This document shows, in pieces, positions 50,509 through 59,200 of a stretch of 64,000 nt of DNA. The notes beneath the pieces are model-generated. The model worked only from the letters and a program-made list of their open reading frames with translations, was not told the DNA's origin and made no database searches. The stretch's first letter is position 1; the number at the start of each line of letters is the position of its first letter. Both the position numbers and the translations under genes were made by a program. Source of the DNA: Bacteroidales bacterium (GTDB lineage: Bacteria; Bacteroidota; Bacteroidia; Bacteroidales; UBA3824); NCBI GenBank assembly GCA_017417315.1, contig JAFPZK010000084.1, positions 1-64,000 of the forward strand. The letters are read 5' to 3'.

Positions 50509-50532
50509 AAAATTTTATTCCTCTGTTTTTTT
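50496..50532 (+). terminator. Terminator hairpin overlapping the stop codons of two converging genes
   Basis: GAGGAATAAAA (50500-50510) pairs perfectly with TTTTATTCCTC (50513-50523); outer bases extend the stem with one G-T pair. A T-run follows on the plus strand. The stem includes both the TAA of the plus-strand gene and the TAA of the minus-strand gene. Confidence 0.75.
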
Positions 50533-51030
50533 CTTTCTGGTTCTTTTCTTAACGGTTATACCGCCTTCTTCCTCAGCGGGTTTTTCTGCTTTTGAAGCCG
50601 TTTCAGAAGACTTTTCTTCCTTTTTTTCTTCTTCTTTTTCTTCGGGTTTCAAAAGGTTGTTTTCCAAAAGAAGATTATACCACACAAACGCACGTTTGAT
50701 GTCAGAGGCGTAAACGCGGTCTCTGTCCCAGTTTTCAAGGGCTTTGGTAAACAAATCCGTCAATTCCTCGTTAGAGGCTTTTTTCGGGTTGAAAGGTGTT
50801 GCCTTGCCGTCAAGAGTTTTATAAAGGTTAGCATAAACCTCCGACAATTTAATATCACCGTCAGTGGTATAAATGGAAATATCTTCCAAAGCACTGATAC
50901 GTGAAGTAGCATACGCCAAACATTTTTTTCCGTCAGAAACATTTTCTATAATAAGGCCGTTTTTAGCCTGAGCCACATGCTTATACAAGCCCGGATAAGT
51001 GGCAACCGATAAAATTCCTTTTAAATTCAT
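50515..51030 (-). CDS. DUF5606 family protein
   Basis: A 171-residue cytoplasmic protein. MNLKGILSVATYPGLYKHVAQAKNGLIIENVSDGKKCLAYATSRISALEDISIYT is a clear match to the DUF5606 domain, found almost only in Bacteroidota (about residues 1-50), followed by a small helical region to about 125 (LTDLFTKALENWDRDRVYASDIKRAFVWYNLLLEN). The last 45 residues are a low-complexity Glu/Lys tail ending KKRTRKKKTEE. No function is known for the family. It has its own -7 element and diverges from the chemoreceptor gene. Confidence 0.8.
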   Translation of the reverse strand: MNLKGILSVATYPGLYKHVAQAKNGLIIENVSDGKKCLAYATSRISALEDISIYTTDGDIKLSEVYANLYKTLDGKATPFNPKKASNEELTDLFTKALENWDRDRVYASDIKRAFVWYNLLLENNLLKPEEKEEEKKEEKSSETASKAEKPAEEEGGITVKKRTRKKKTEE

Positions 51031-51069
51031 TTTTTTAATTTATGTCGTTTTCTAAAAAATTTCAGACTG

Positions 51070-51077
51070 CAAATTTA
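51070..51077 (-). promoter_or_regulatory. TAnnTTTG -7 element of the DUF5606 gene
   Basis: On the minus strand TAAATTTG followed by CAG, 39 bases before the ATG. A TTTCG at the expected -33 distance is a near match. Confidence 0.5.
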
Positions 51078-51182
51078 AAAAAAAATCCTTTGCAGCGAAA
51101 AAAAACTTTTTTTTAACGAACATAATAATTCAATTTTTTTTTCGGGTAAGTTTTTTTTCAAAATTCTGCCAACGGGTTAAAA

Positions 51183-51198
51183 TGGAATAATTATTGCA
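51183..51198 (+). promoter_or_regulatory. Sigma54-like -24/-12 element upstream of the chemoreceptor gene
   Basis: TGG at 51183-51185, eight bases, then TTGCA at 51194-51198. This gives the GG-N10-GC spacing required by sigma54, though the CAC after TGG is missing. It ends 34 bases before ATG 51233. No TAnnTTTG element was found in the gap, which makes this the only promoter candidate. Chance occurrence cannot be excluded from one site. Confidence 0.4.
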
Positions 51199-51232
51199 GA
51201 CAATAAAAAGAATAACTCAAAACAATATTACT

Positions 51233-53143
51233 ATGGATTTCAACTCGTTAAAAACCAAAATTACTGCGCGTTTCGGGCTAATACTTTTGCTCGCTTGCGG
51301 CTCCATTCTTACGTCAATTATCATCTTGAAAAATATTGACGGCAATATGAATGATATGGATAAGGGTACGCCCGAATTTAATGCAAGTATCGACCTCAAC
51401 AATGATATGCTTGGTGCACTATACCATCTTATGGGCTTTATGGCTTCTAACAGCAACGATGAAGCAACGGCTGCCATTGCAAGTTTCAACAAGGCTAAGG
51501 AAGACCTCAAAATACTTCAAGACTTAAACACCGGCAATCCGTTGGTGGACAGCCTTACTGCGACAATGAAAGTTTTTGACCCCGCCGTTACCAAAAGCGA
51601 ACAAATCCGTGCTCAACTTGCAACGCATCACGCATCGCTCGAAAAAACTCAAAAGGCTTTTCTCAAAGATGTAAGGCTTATACGTCAGGCACTCGTGGAC
51701 GGTATCAACAGGGAAAACTGTAAAACATACGCCAAAAGAATTGTGGTCTGCTCCGAATTGTTAATGGTAGAAGATAAAAACGAACTTTATAAAAACGACG
51801 CAGAAAAACTATCATATTTTACTCAGATTGCCGCAGGTCAGGTTCAACAGATTCAGCAGTTTGCTTCCGAAATTGGACAAGGTGCCGCTTTAAACCGAAT
51901 GCTCGGCTATTTGAAAACCTACACCGAAGAATCAAGCATTTATTATCCGATGCTCGCCGAGTTTAATGCGAACGCCGCACAGATGAACGTCTATGGCAAC
52001 AATATTATCAAGTATTCGACACTTCTGCGCGAGGAAAATGCTAAATCTACTTTCGGCGAAATCATAGCCACAAGCCGTCTCGTTGATAACGGAAACGTTA
52101 TAATGATAGTTTCGATACTTATAGTTGTGATAATCAGCATAATACTTATCCGCCACATGACCACTACCACTACGAGGCCGATTTATAATGCCGTTGACGG
52201 ACTCACCAAAATCAGTAGCGGCGACCTCACGCATACTGTACCCGTAGAGAGCAATGACGAACTTGGTCAGATGTCGGAAAAACTCAACGAAATGACAAGC
52301 AACCTCAAACAGGTGGTCAACAATATTATGGACGGTTCGTCGAATATTTACCAGAGCGCGATGGAGATGTCCAACACTTCGCAAGCAATGAGCGACGGAG
52401 CAAATCAACAGGCATCGTCGGCGGAAGAAGTTTCTTCGTCAGTAGAGGAGATGACGGCATCTATTTCACAAAATACCGACAACGCCCACGCCACCGAGCG
52501 CATTGCCGCAAAAACTCTCAACAGCATTCTCAAAAGTAACGAGGCAAGTCAGAAGAGCATGAACGCCATGAAAACTATTGCTGAAAAGATTACCATTATT
52601 GACGAAATTGCCTTTCAGACCAATATTCTCGCGCTTAATGCGGCAGTAGAGGCGGCACGTGCCGGCGACCACGGCAAAGGTTTTGCAGTAGTAGCCGCCG
52701 AGGTGCGCAAACTTGCCGAACGTAGTGCCACAGCGGCTTCTGAAATCGACAAAGTATCGAAGGAAGGTCTTTCTATCAGCGAAGAATCGGGTCGTATGCT
52801 CCATGCGGTGATTCCCGAAATCGAAAAAACTGCTCAACTCGTCCGCGAAATTGCCTCGGCAAGCAGCGAGCAAAATTCGGGTATCGGTCAGATTACCAAT
52901 GCAGTACAAAATCTCAACGATATGATTCAGCAGTATGCCGCCTCTGCCGAGGAAATGGCTTCTACGAGTCAAAACCTTGCCACACAAAGTATGATGCTCA
53001 AAGATTCGGTTTCGTATTTCAAGACCGGAAACAATGTGAATTTCGAGACCAAATACACCGCTGTTCCGACGGCAATAGGCGGCAAGACGAAAGGTGTTTT
53101 GCCCGAAAAAAAGAACGACGGTTCAGGATTTAATTCGTATTAA
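51233..53143 (+). CDS. Methyl-accepting chemotaxis protein (chemoreceptor)
   Basis: A 636-residue transmembrane receptor. TM1 about 12-32 ([19 protein letters not shown]), a helical outer sensor domain of the four-helix-bundle type (about 33-290), TM2 ([19 protein letters not shown]), HAMP ([19 protein letters not shown]) and a long cytoplasmic hairpin whose tip [19 protein letters not shown] and [20 protein letters not shown] is the canonical CheA/CheW-binding region. There is no C-terminal NWETF-type tether. It senses an unknown ligand and controls CheA. No che genes are nearby. ATG 51233 follows the sigma54-like site; upstream TTG 51194 lies inside that site. The TerB gene starts eight bases after its stop. 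Confidence 0.92.
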   Translation: MDFNSLKTKITARFGLILLLACGSILTSIIILKNIDGNMNDMDKGTPEFNASIDLNNDMLGALYHLMGFMASNSNDEATAAIASFNKAKEDLKILQDLNTGNPLVDSLTATMKVFDPAVTKSEQIRAQLATHHASLEKTQKAFLKDVRLIRQALVDGINRENCKTYAKRIVVCSELLMVEDKNELYKNDAEKLSYFTQIAAGQVQQIQQFASEIGQGAALNRMLGYLKTYTEESSIYYPMLAEFNANAAQMNVYGNNIIKYSTLLREENAKSTFGEIIATSRLVDNGNVIMIVSILIVVIISIILIRHMTTTTTRPIYNAVDGLTKISSGDLTHTVPVESNDELGQMSEKLNEMTSNLKQVVNNIMDGSSNIYQSAMEMSNTSQAMSDGANQQASSAEEVSSSVEEMTASISQNTDNAHATERIAAKTLNSILKSNEASQKSMNAMKTIAEKITIIDEIAFQTNILALNAAVEAARAGDHGKGFAVVAAEVRKLAERSATAASEIDKVSKEGLSISEESGRMLHAVIPEIEKTAQLVREIASASSEQNSGIGQITNAVQNLNDMIQQYAASAEEMASTSQNLATQSMMLKDSVSYFKTGNNVNFETKYTAVPTAIGGKTKGVLPEKKNDGSGFNSY

Positions 53144-53151
53144 AAAAGTAT

Positions 53152-54924
53152 ATGACTTTATCGGATTTAACAAAATACGCTGAACAATACTACGGAATAA
53201 GAGAGCGACACAAACAAACCGGTATGCCGGAAGTTTCTGAACTTTGTCATAATAAGACAGGTGGCAGAATTGCTCTTCTTATGCGGCAATGGGACAGAGA
53301 AACCGGCGAAATCATCGAAGCCTGCGACTTGAAATGCGGTAAAATGGACTTCGACCTAAGCGGATATAATTTTATTTGCAAACCTTTCCGCATGAAAGGC
53401 AACGATTGGGTCGGAATAAAATTCGACAGCCATACCGACAAAGGTGTAGTCCAAAAACTTTTTCGATACGCCGTCAATAAGGAAAAAGAAGCGGGAAGTT
53501 TTACTCTGCTGCTTGATGCTCCGATTTCGCCGTCAAATAATTTTAAGGATACGCCGCTTTTTTCAGGCGATTTTGTCCCTGATAGTTCCATACCCGTAAA
53601 AATCCGTCAAATGCAACAATTGTATTCTTACGGTGCGGCAACTCCTGAAAAACGTGCTGAAAATTTTTACCGTCAGGGTAAATTTATGGAAGACTATCAA
53701 GACGATTTTTTTTGGAGCGGCGATGTTAACAAAATGTATTACACCACTTATCACGACTTGAATGTCAAACAGTTACGGGCATATTTCACTTGGCGGACAA
53801 AACTGCGCAAAGGTGAGTTCAATTCAGCACCGGACGCATTTGTGTACATTTACCTCTACGAACTTATCAACGGTATCGGCATAACTTCCGCAGAGAACGG
53901 TTTGAAAAAATTGCAAGAAATGTATGACAATGTTCACTCCGTGGTTTTTAACTATCGTCATATACAAAGCAATATCACAAAATGGATTCCCGATTTTATT
54001 ATTGTTAACAATCTGCCTGTCAACGAATTAAAAAAATATTATGATAATACGTTAAGTACTGACAACAAACTTTTGATTTTAGCGCACCCCGAAAATCAGT
54101 CCGATTCGTTGCTTCTTGAAACGCTTTTCGGCTTTGCTAATAGGGAAAAAATGTTCAAACTGCCGATAGAAGGTTTTAATTTAGCCGCTGACATTTGGCG
54201 TTATGCAATTAAAAACTATACTGATAACGGCGGTGTGATGGCAAGATGTTTCGGCGGTTTGCAGCGGTATATTTGGCAACCGTTTTCAAATGCCATTTTT
54301 TATTCCGAAAACCGTCAGGATTTTATATACGAGGTTAACGAAATACGTAAATTTTTTTTGCATAACGGTTCGTGGTATCTGCAATGTTACAGTCATAACT
54401 ACATATCAGACAGAGAGTTAAGCGGAATTTTACATTTAACGGAGGCTCGTTTGAGGCGTTATTTTAAAACGGGAAAATATTTGAAAGAAAATACGGCTCA
54501 GACTTGGTATTTGCCGTATATTAACGCCGTTTTGGAAGAAGACAAGCGCGAAAAAGAAGAGGCTTTGCGCCCGAAAATCAATATCAATTTAGAAAGTCTT
54601 GACAATATCCGTCAAAACGCCGCAGAGACCCGCGATAGTCTTTTGACAGAAGAAGAATTAGCAGAAACATCAGAGCCTCAGCCCGTTAAAGAGGAAAAAC
54701 AAAACAATGACACTGACATTGAAACCAAGATTCTTGTTATGCTTTTAAACGGTGAAAATCCAGAAAAGTTGATAAAAGAGAACCGTCTTATGCCGACAAT
54801 TATCGCCGATTCCATCAACGAAAAGTTTTATGACGAAATCGGCGATAATGTAATAGAATGTGAAGGAAGCACGCTAAAAATCGTGGAAGATTATTTCGAG
54901 GATTTAAAAGCGTGTTTGTCGTAA
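53152..54924 (+). CDS. TerB_N / TerB_C domain protein with an N-terminal MmcQ/YjbR-like domain
   Basis: A 590-residue cytoplasmic protein. Residues 1 to about 125 (LTKYAEQYYGIRERHKQ, GRIALLMRQWDRETGEIIEACDLKCG, FRMKGNDWVGIKFD) match the MmcQ/YjbR-like head found in this family. About 150-330 is TerB_N (RAENFYRQGKFMEDYQDDFFW, LNVKQLRAYFTWRTKLRKGEF). About 440-590 is TerB_C, ending TIIADSINEKFYDEIGDNVIE. A Glu-rich linker near 505-535 joins them. Such proteins usually sit beside helicases or ATPases in suspected stress or defence modules; here the only neighbour is a chemoreceptor eight bases upstream. Biochemical role unknown. Confidence 0.8.
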   Translation: MTLSDLTKYAEQYYGIRERHKQTGMPEVSELCHNKTGGRIALLMRQWDRETGEIIEACDLKCGKMDFDLSGYNFICKPFRMKGNDWVGIKFDSHTDKGVVQKLFRYAVNKEKEAGSFTLLLDAPISPSNNFKDTPLFSGDFVPDSSIPVKIRQMQQLYSYGAATPEKRAENFYRQGKFMEDYQDDFFWSGDVNKMYYTTYHDLNVKQLRAYFTWRTKLRKGEFNSAPDAFVYIYLYELINGIGITSAENGLKKLQEMYDNVHSVVFNYRHIQSNITKWIPDFIIVNNLPVNELKKYYDNTLSTDNKLLILAHPENQSDSLLLETLFGFANREKMFKLPIEGFNLAADIWRYAIKNYTDNGGVMARCFGGLQRYIWQPFSNAIFYSENRQDFIYEVNEIRKFFLHNGSWYLQCYSHNYISDRELSGILHLTEARLRRYFKTGKYLKENTAQTWYLPYINAVLEEDKREKEEALRPKININLESLDNIRQNAAETRDSLLTEEELAETSEPQPVKEEKQNNDTDIETKILVMLLNGENPEKLIKENRLMPTIIADSINEKFYDEIGDNVIECEGSTLKIVEDYFEDLKACLS

Positions 54925-54937
54925 GACTGCATAAAAA

Positions 54938-55876
54938 CTACAACGCTTTTTTAACGTTATCTTCGATTCTTTTTGCTAAATCGCCGGAAGTTTCTTTCAC
55001 GAATTTTTCGCCGGTGATGTGTTCGTAAAGTTCGATGTAACGTTCTGAAATTCCGTTAACGATTTCGGGTGTCATTTCAGGAACTTTTTGTCCCTCTTTG
55101 CCTTGAAAACCGTTTGACATCAACCATTCGCGTACAAACTCTTTTGAAAGTTGACGTTGCGGCTCTCCTTTTGCGAATCTTTCTTCGTAGCCTTCGCTGT
55201 AAAAATAACGCGATGAATCGGGCGTATGAATTTCGTCAATAAGGATAATTTTGCCGTCTTTTTTGCCGAACTCGTATTTTGTGTCAACGAGAATAAGACC
55301 GCGTTTTGCGGCAACTTCGGTTCCGCGTTGAAAAAGTTTGTAAGTTATTTCTTCGATTTGAGCGTAATCTTCTGCCGAAATCAAACCGCGTTTAATTATC
55401 TCTTCTTTTGAAATATCCTCGTCATGACCTTCTGCGGCTTTGGTTGTCGGAGTGATTATCGGCTGAGGGAATTTTTGATGTTCTTTCATTCCGTCAGGGA
55501 TTTTAACGCCGCAAATCTCCCTTGCGCCAGACTTGTAAGTGCGCCAACTACTGCCCGTTAAATATCCTCTGATAATCATTTCAACGGGAAACGGTTCGCA
55601 TTTTACGCCTACGGTTACCATCGGGTCGGGGGTTGACAGTTTCCAGTTAGGAACGATGTCCGAAGTCAAGTCCAAAAATTTTGAGGCTATCTGGTTCAAA
55701 ATCTGACCTTTGAACGGAATACCCTCAGGCAAAACAACGTCGAATGCCGAAATTCTGTCCGTTGCCACCATAACTAATTTTTCATCATTGATGTTGTAAA
55801 CGTCGCGGACTTTGCCGTGATAAACGTTTTTTTGACCTTCAAAATGAAAGTCGGTTTTAACTAATGCTTTTGACAT
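54938..55876 (-). CDS. purC: Phosphoribosylaminoimidazole-succinocarboxamide synthase
   Basis: SAICAR synthetase of de novo purine synthesis, joining aspartate to CAIR with ATP. The 312-residue protein shows [29 protein letters not shown] (from residue 21), [37 protein letters not shown] and LVDTKYEFG ... [14 protein letters not shown], all in the family order. At this length it belongs to the longer version common in Bacteroidota. It lies 18 bases downstream of phoH and converges on the TerB gene. Confidence 0.96.
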   Translation of the reverse strand: MSKALVKTDFHFEGQKNVYHGKVRDVYNINDEKLVMVATDRISAFDVVLPEGIPFKGQILNQIASKFLDLTSDIVPNWKLSTPDPMVTVGVKCEPFPVEMIIRGYLTGSSWRTYKSGAREICGVKIPDGMKEHQKFPQPIITPTTKAAEGHDEDISKEEIIKRGLISAEDYAQIEEITYKLFQRGTEVAAKRGLILVDTKYEFGKKDGKIILIDEIHTPDSSRYFYSEGYEERFAKGEPQRQLSKEFVREWLMSNGFQGKEGQKVPEMTPEIVNGISERYIELYEHITGEKFVKETSGDLAKRIEDNVKKAL

Positions 55877-55894
55877 TTTTTTTATACTTTTTTA

Positions 55895-56830
55895 TTAGAG
55901 TTTTTCGTATGCTTCAATTATTTTTTGAACCAATTTATGCCTTACGACATCTGTTTTGTCGAAACGGATAAACGATATTTTGGTGATGTTTTTCAAAATT
56001 TTCATCGCGTGCATAAGCCCCGAATCCCTTTTGTCGGCAATGTCGATTTGCGTTTCATCGCCCGTGATGATGAACTTGGAGTTTTCGCCCATGCGTGTTA
56101 AAAACATTTTGAGTTGCGAAATTGTCGCGTTTTGAGCCTCGTCCAAAATCACCGCCGCATTGCCGAGCGTCCGTCCGCGCATAAAAGCCAAAGGCGCAAT
56201 CTGAACAATCCTTTCTTCGATTAACGCTTCGAGACGTTTTTGCGGAATCATATCGTTTAATGCGTCATAAAGAGCCTGCATATACGGGTCGAGTTTTTCT
56301 TTCATGTCGCCGGGCAGAAAGCCGATTTTTTCGCCCGCTTCAACCGCCGGACGGCAGAGAATTATGCGTTTTACAGCACCTGATTTCAAGGCTTTTACCG
56401 CTAACGCCACGGCTAAATACGTTTTGCCCGTGCCGGCAGGTCCAGTTGCAAAAATCAAGTCGTTTTTCTCGAAGGCCTCTACCATTTTTTGTTGTGTTTC
56501 GTTTCTCGGTTTTATGGGTTGACCTTGAAGCGAATAAAGTATCGTCTGACCTTCGCCGGCAATAAGTGCCGCTTGCTGTTCGTTGTTGTATAGCAGACCG
56601 TCCAACTCGTTGTCGGACAGAGTGTTGTATTTTAAAACATGCTTTTTTATTTTCGCGATTAATGCCGAAAATTTTTCCACTTCCGCCTCTTCTCCCAAAA
56701 TTTTTAAATCGTTGCCTCTTGCCACGATTTTTATTTTCGGAAAAAGTTCGCGGATTTTTTCCAAACGTTGTCCGTTGACACCGTAAAAATCTATCGGATT
56801 AAGTGTTTCTAATTCTATTTTAGTTTCCAT
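55895..56830 (-). CDS. PhoH family ATPase
   Basis: A 311-residue protein with an N-terminal KH-like region (about 1-70) and the PhoH ATPase domain: Walker A GPAGTGKT at 130-137, FLPGDMKEKLDPYMQALYDAL, Walker B ILDEAQN, then TRMGENSKFIITGDETQIDI. PhoH proteins are RNA-linked ATPases; relatives fused to PIN domains have helicase and RNase activity, but the stand-alone form lacks a firm role. Its gene precedes purC and follows an envelope-protein gene by seven bases. Confidence 0.93.
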   Translation of the reverse strand: METKIELETLNPIDFYGVNGQRLEKIRELFPKIKIVARGNDLKILGEEAEVEKFSALIAKIKKHVLKYNTLSDNELDGLLYNNEQQAALIAGEGQTILYSLQGQPIKPRNETQQKMVEAFEKNDLIFATGPAGTGKTYLAVALAVKALKSGAVKRIILCRPAVEAGEKIGFLPGDMKEKLDPYMQALYDALNDMIPQKRLEALIEERIVQIAPLAFMRGRTLGNAAVILDEAQNATISQLKMFLTRMGENSKFIITGDETQIDIADKRDSGLMHAMKILKNITKISFIRFDKTDVVRHKLVQKIIEAYEKL

Positions 56831-56837
56831 GTTTTCT

Positions 56838-57704
56838 TTACCTCATTTCGCCGAAAAGTCCTTTTTCGCGTTTCTTTTTCAGTTTCCAAAAATATGACAC
56901 GTCCGCCATCGGCAAAATCTGATATTTATTTTCAGAATAAACTTCTCCTGCGATAAATTTCAGTCCGCCCGAAATCATAAGCCGCTTGTGCGCACCTACA
57001 AATCCGTAAACAAAAATTTTGCTTTCAACAGAATAATCTTTGACATTCCAGTCCACGGAATAAAAATCTAAGTCTACGAGCATATTAAGACTCTCGGTCA
57101 GATGAAAATCCAAGTCTGCGCCCACAAACCAAACTATCGTGTCAAGACAAACCGTTGTTTCCCGATACCAAAGCGGATTTCTCGTAACGGGCGGCATCGT
57201 AACGTCTTTTTTTATTTTGAAAGAGTTTTTTACGCCTGCCCTCAACGTGAACAAAAAGTCTGCTCCCTCGCACGAAGTCGCCTTTCTTAAATACAGCGAC
57301 ATTCTTAACTCGTTTCTCATCGTGATGACATTCGGCACGATACAAGTGTCTGAAATATAATCGCTTTTATAATTTTGAACACTTTTGAAAAACATATTCG
57401 GATAATCCAAATTATGAACCGTGCCGAACCATATATCGCGGGATTTAAAAAATCCTTTTTCTTTTTTTGCGGGCTTTTTCCACCAAAGGTGTTTAAGACC
57501 GAGATTAGGCAGTTTCCAGTCGAGAAAAACCGTAGAAAAAACTTCTGTTTTTTTACCGACACCGTAACGGGTAGGTGAAAGGAGCGAAAATTCGAACTCT
57601 CTGTGGTCTATCGTAAAGGCAGTCGGACGGCTTTGAAAAGGCACTTGCGATTTCAAAACTGTCGCATAAAGCAGAAAAAATATCAGAATAACGTTGGTTT
57701 TCAT
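56838..57704 (-). CDS. Exported protein, probable outer-membrane or periplasmic beta-rich protein, unknown function
   Basis: A 288-residue protein with a signal peptide (MKTNVILIFFLLYATVLKSQ). The body has many short amphipathic strands (ADFLFTLRAGVKNSFKI, WFVGADLDFHLTESLNMLVDLDFYSVDW, IFVYGFVGAHKRLMISGGLKFI), which fit a small barrel, but it ends in a basic KKKREKGLFGEMR rather than an aromatic closing strand. Its ATG overlaps the preceding gene's stop by one base (57704), so it is translationally coupled within a three-gene envelope cluster. Confidence 0.6.
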   Translation of the reverse strand: MKTNVILIFFLLYATVLKSQVPFQSRPTAFTIDHREFEFSLLSPTRYGVGKKTEVFSTVFLDWKLPNLGLKHLWWKKPAKKEKGFFKSRDIWFGTVHNLDYPNMFFKSVQNYKSDYISDTCIVPNVITMRNELRMSLYLRKATSCEGADFLFTLRAGVKNSFKIKKDVTMPPVTRNPLWYRETTVCLDTIVWFVGADLDFHLTESLNMLVDLDFYSVDWNVKDYSVESKIFVYGFVGAHKRLMISGGLKFIAGEVYSENKYQILPMADVSYFWKLKKKREKGLFGEMR

Positions 57705-58426
57705 CAGAAGAAACTATGACAAGAATATTTATTAATCGGTCTTGACACTTGGATACCTAACGTTGCGATTGCTCCGTAACTCAGACTTACGGGCGCAAGA
57801 AATTCTTCGTAAACGTTGAAAGTGTTTACCATAAATGCAAAGTCAAGAAGTATGTGCTTATAATATACGCCGCCGCCGGTCATTATGTAGCCTTGAAGTT
57901 TTTGGGCATGAAACGGAAATATTAACTTTTTCATTACCTGATCCGATTTTAACCCTTGCGGATTAGTTTGGTATCTGGTTTCGGCAATTTCGTCTATATA
58001 ATGATATTCCATCGCTCTTGCCTCATCAAACATCCACGCCGGAGCAACCCCGGCATAACAATAATAACGAGGACGTCTAATCTGTTCGGTCTGAAATTTA
58101 AACTTAATCGGAAAAATCAAATTGCTGAGCCTTGTATCCACTATATATGAAACTCCGCCCGCTAATGCTTTGTTTGAGCCGTAAATCGTGCCGCCTGCAC
58201 CCAAATATCCGAAACCTATCGTCCAGTATTTCCTTTTTCCGAATCTTTGACTATAATTAGCCTCGTAATAGTAATTCGTTAAGCCGGCAACGCTGCCTGC
58301 GGGGTTTTCGTGTTTCGGGATTACAAACTGAGAGTATATAACACCGCCTTTCATCGTAAATTGCTGTGCCGAAAGCCCCGTTACGATGAAAAACGACGAA
58401 ACGATTATGGACAATTTTACCCTCAT
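57704..58426 (-). CDS. Outer membrane beta-barrel protein, unknown function
   Basis: A 240-residue exported protein (signal peptide MRVKLSIIVSSFFIVTGLSAQ). Strands such as YYYEANYSQRFGKRKYWTIGFGYLGAGG, NLIFPIKFKFQTEQ, RRPRYYCYAGVAPAWMF and LSYGAIATLGIQVSRPI alternate in a way typical of porin-family barrels. Its ATG follows directly on the TAA of the upstream gene with no gap (58427), and its stop overlaps the next ATG. The three genes are thus tightly coupled and may act together in the envelope. Confidence 0.65.
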   Translation of the reverse strand: MRVKLSIIVSSFFIVTGLSAQQFTMKGGVIYSQFVIPKHENPAGSVAGLTNYYYEANYSQRFGKRKYWTIGFGYLGAGGTIYGSNKALAGGVSYIVDTRLSNLIFPIKFKFQTEQIRRPRYYCYAGVAPAWMFDEARAMEYHYIDEIAETRYQTNPQGLKSDQVMKKLIFPFHAQKLQGYIMTGGGVYYKHILLDFAFMVNTFNVYEEFLAPVSLSYGAIATLGIQVSRPINKYSCHSFF

Positions 58427-59125
58427 TTAGCGGTGATGTCTGTAAGTTTTTGAACGTCTGTTTTTAACGAAATATATACCTGCCGTAACCGAAAAGATTT
58501 GGTTTCTGAGTTTTTTGTTGTTGACCTGCTTTTTGTTTTTGTCCTCAACCGAGAAAAATCCCTGTTTGTAGTTAACACCCAAAAACAAATCAATATTTCC
58601 CGAAAGCGAGGTCTGATAACCGATACCGAATTGTGCGCCTACGTCATATTGACGAAGACTGTTGACGAAAGTTTTCATTGTACCGGTTTTTCTTATTGTT
58701 GAGTCTGCATATACGGTGTCGGTTTTCCATTTACAACTTGCATCAAGTGCTATTCCGACGTATGGACCTAACTGCGTGTAAAAATCTCCGAATTGCTGTT
58801 TCCAAGTTATCGGAATAATCAAAAAGTCGATATTTCTGTTTTCTGTATATTTTACCCGGAAGTATTTTATTTGTTCGTCAGTCTTGATTGTTACGCCTTG
58901 TTGAGAATATATCGCACCAATTTCAAGAAAAGATTCATACACCAAGGGAATAGACACATGAACCCCTGGACACATTCCGATACGTCTTTTAGAGCCTTCA
59001 ATTCTGTCGTCGCCTATAAGATACGAGAAATTAGCCCCCATACTAACTCCGACGTTAAACTGCGAAAAAGCATTAAGGCTGCCCGCAAGTGTCATAAAAA
59101 TTAATATAAATAGTCTCTTTACCAT
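58427..59125 (-). CDS. Porin-family outer membrane beta-barrel protein (OMP_b-brl type)
   Basis: A 232-residue exported protein (signal peptide MVKRLFILIFMTLAGSLNAFSQ). FNVGVSMGANFSYLIGDD, FLEIGAIYSQQGVTIKT, NIDFLIIPITWKQQFGDFYTQLGPYVGIALDA and YDVGAQFGIGYQTSL fit the porT/OMP_b-brl_2 pattern (GxxxGxNxS, then LE.P...K). It heads a three-gene cluster of envelope proteins without intergenic gaps. The mature C terminus is basic (KNRRSKTYRHHR), unusual for a barrel end. Confidence 0.7.
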   Translation of the reverse strand: MVKRLFILIFMTLAGSLNAFSQFNVGVSMGANFSYLIGDDRIEGSKRRIGMCPGVHVSIPLVYESFLEIGAIYSQQGVTIKTDEQIKYFRVKYTENRNIDFLIIPITWKQQFGDFYTQLGPYVGIALDASCKWKTDTVYADSTIRKTGTMKTFVNSLRQYDVGAQFGIGYQTSLSGNIDLFLGVNYKQGFFSVEDKNKKQVNNKKLRNQIFSVTAGIYFVKNRRSKTYRHHR

Positions 59126-59154
59126 AACGAATTCTTGATTTGTATTATTATATA

Positions 59155-59195
59155 TTAACGGATTTTTCGGATTAAAATTATAAAAAATCCGTTAA
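59155..59195 (-). terminator. Perfect inverted repeat between the RluD-like gene and the barrel cluster
   Basis: TTAACGGATTTTT (59155-59167) pairs perfectly over 13 bases with AAAAATCCGTTAA (59183-59195), loop of 15. It lies just after the stop of the RluD-like gene. There is no long T-run after the stem on either strand, so termination is likely but not certain. Confidence 0.45.
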
Positions 59196-59200
59196 AAATT

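Noticed and set aside
52466..52987. 173-codon minus-strand frame in the chemoreceptor gene
   Set aside because: Antisense shadow of the conserved signalling domain; no start signal or recognisable protein features.
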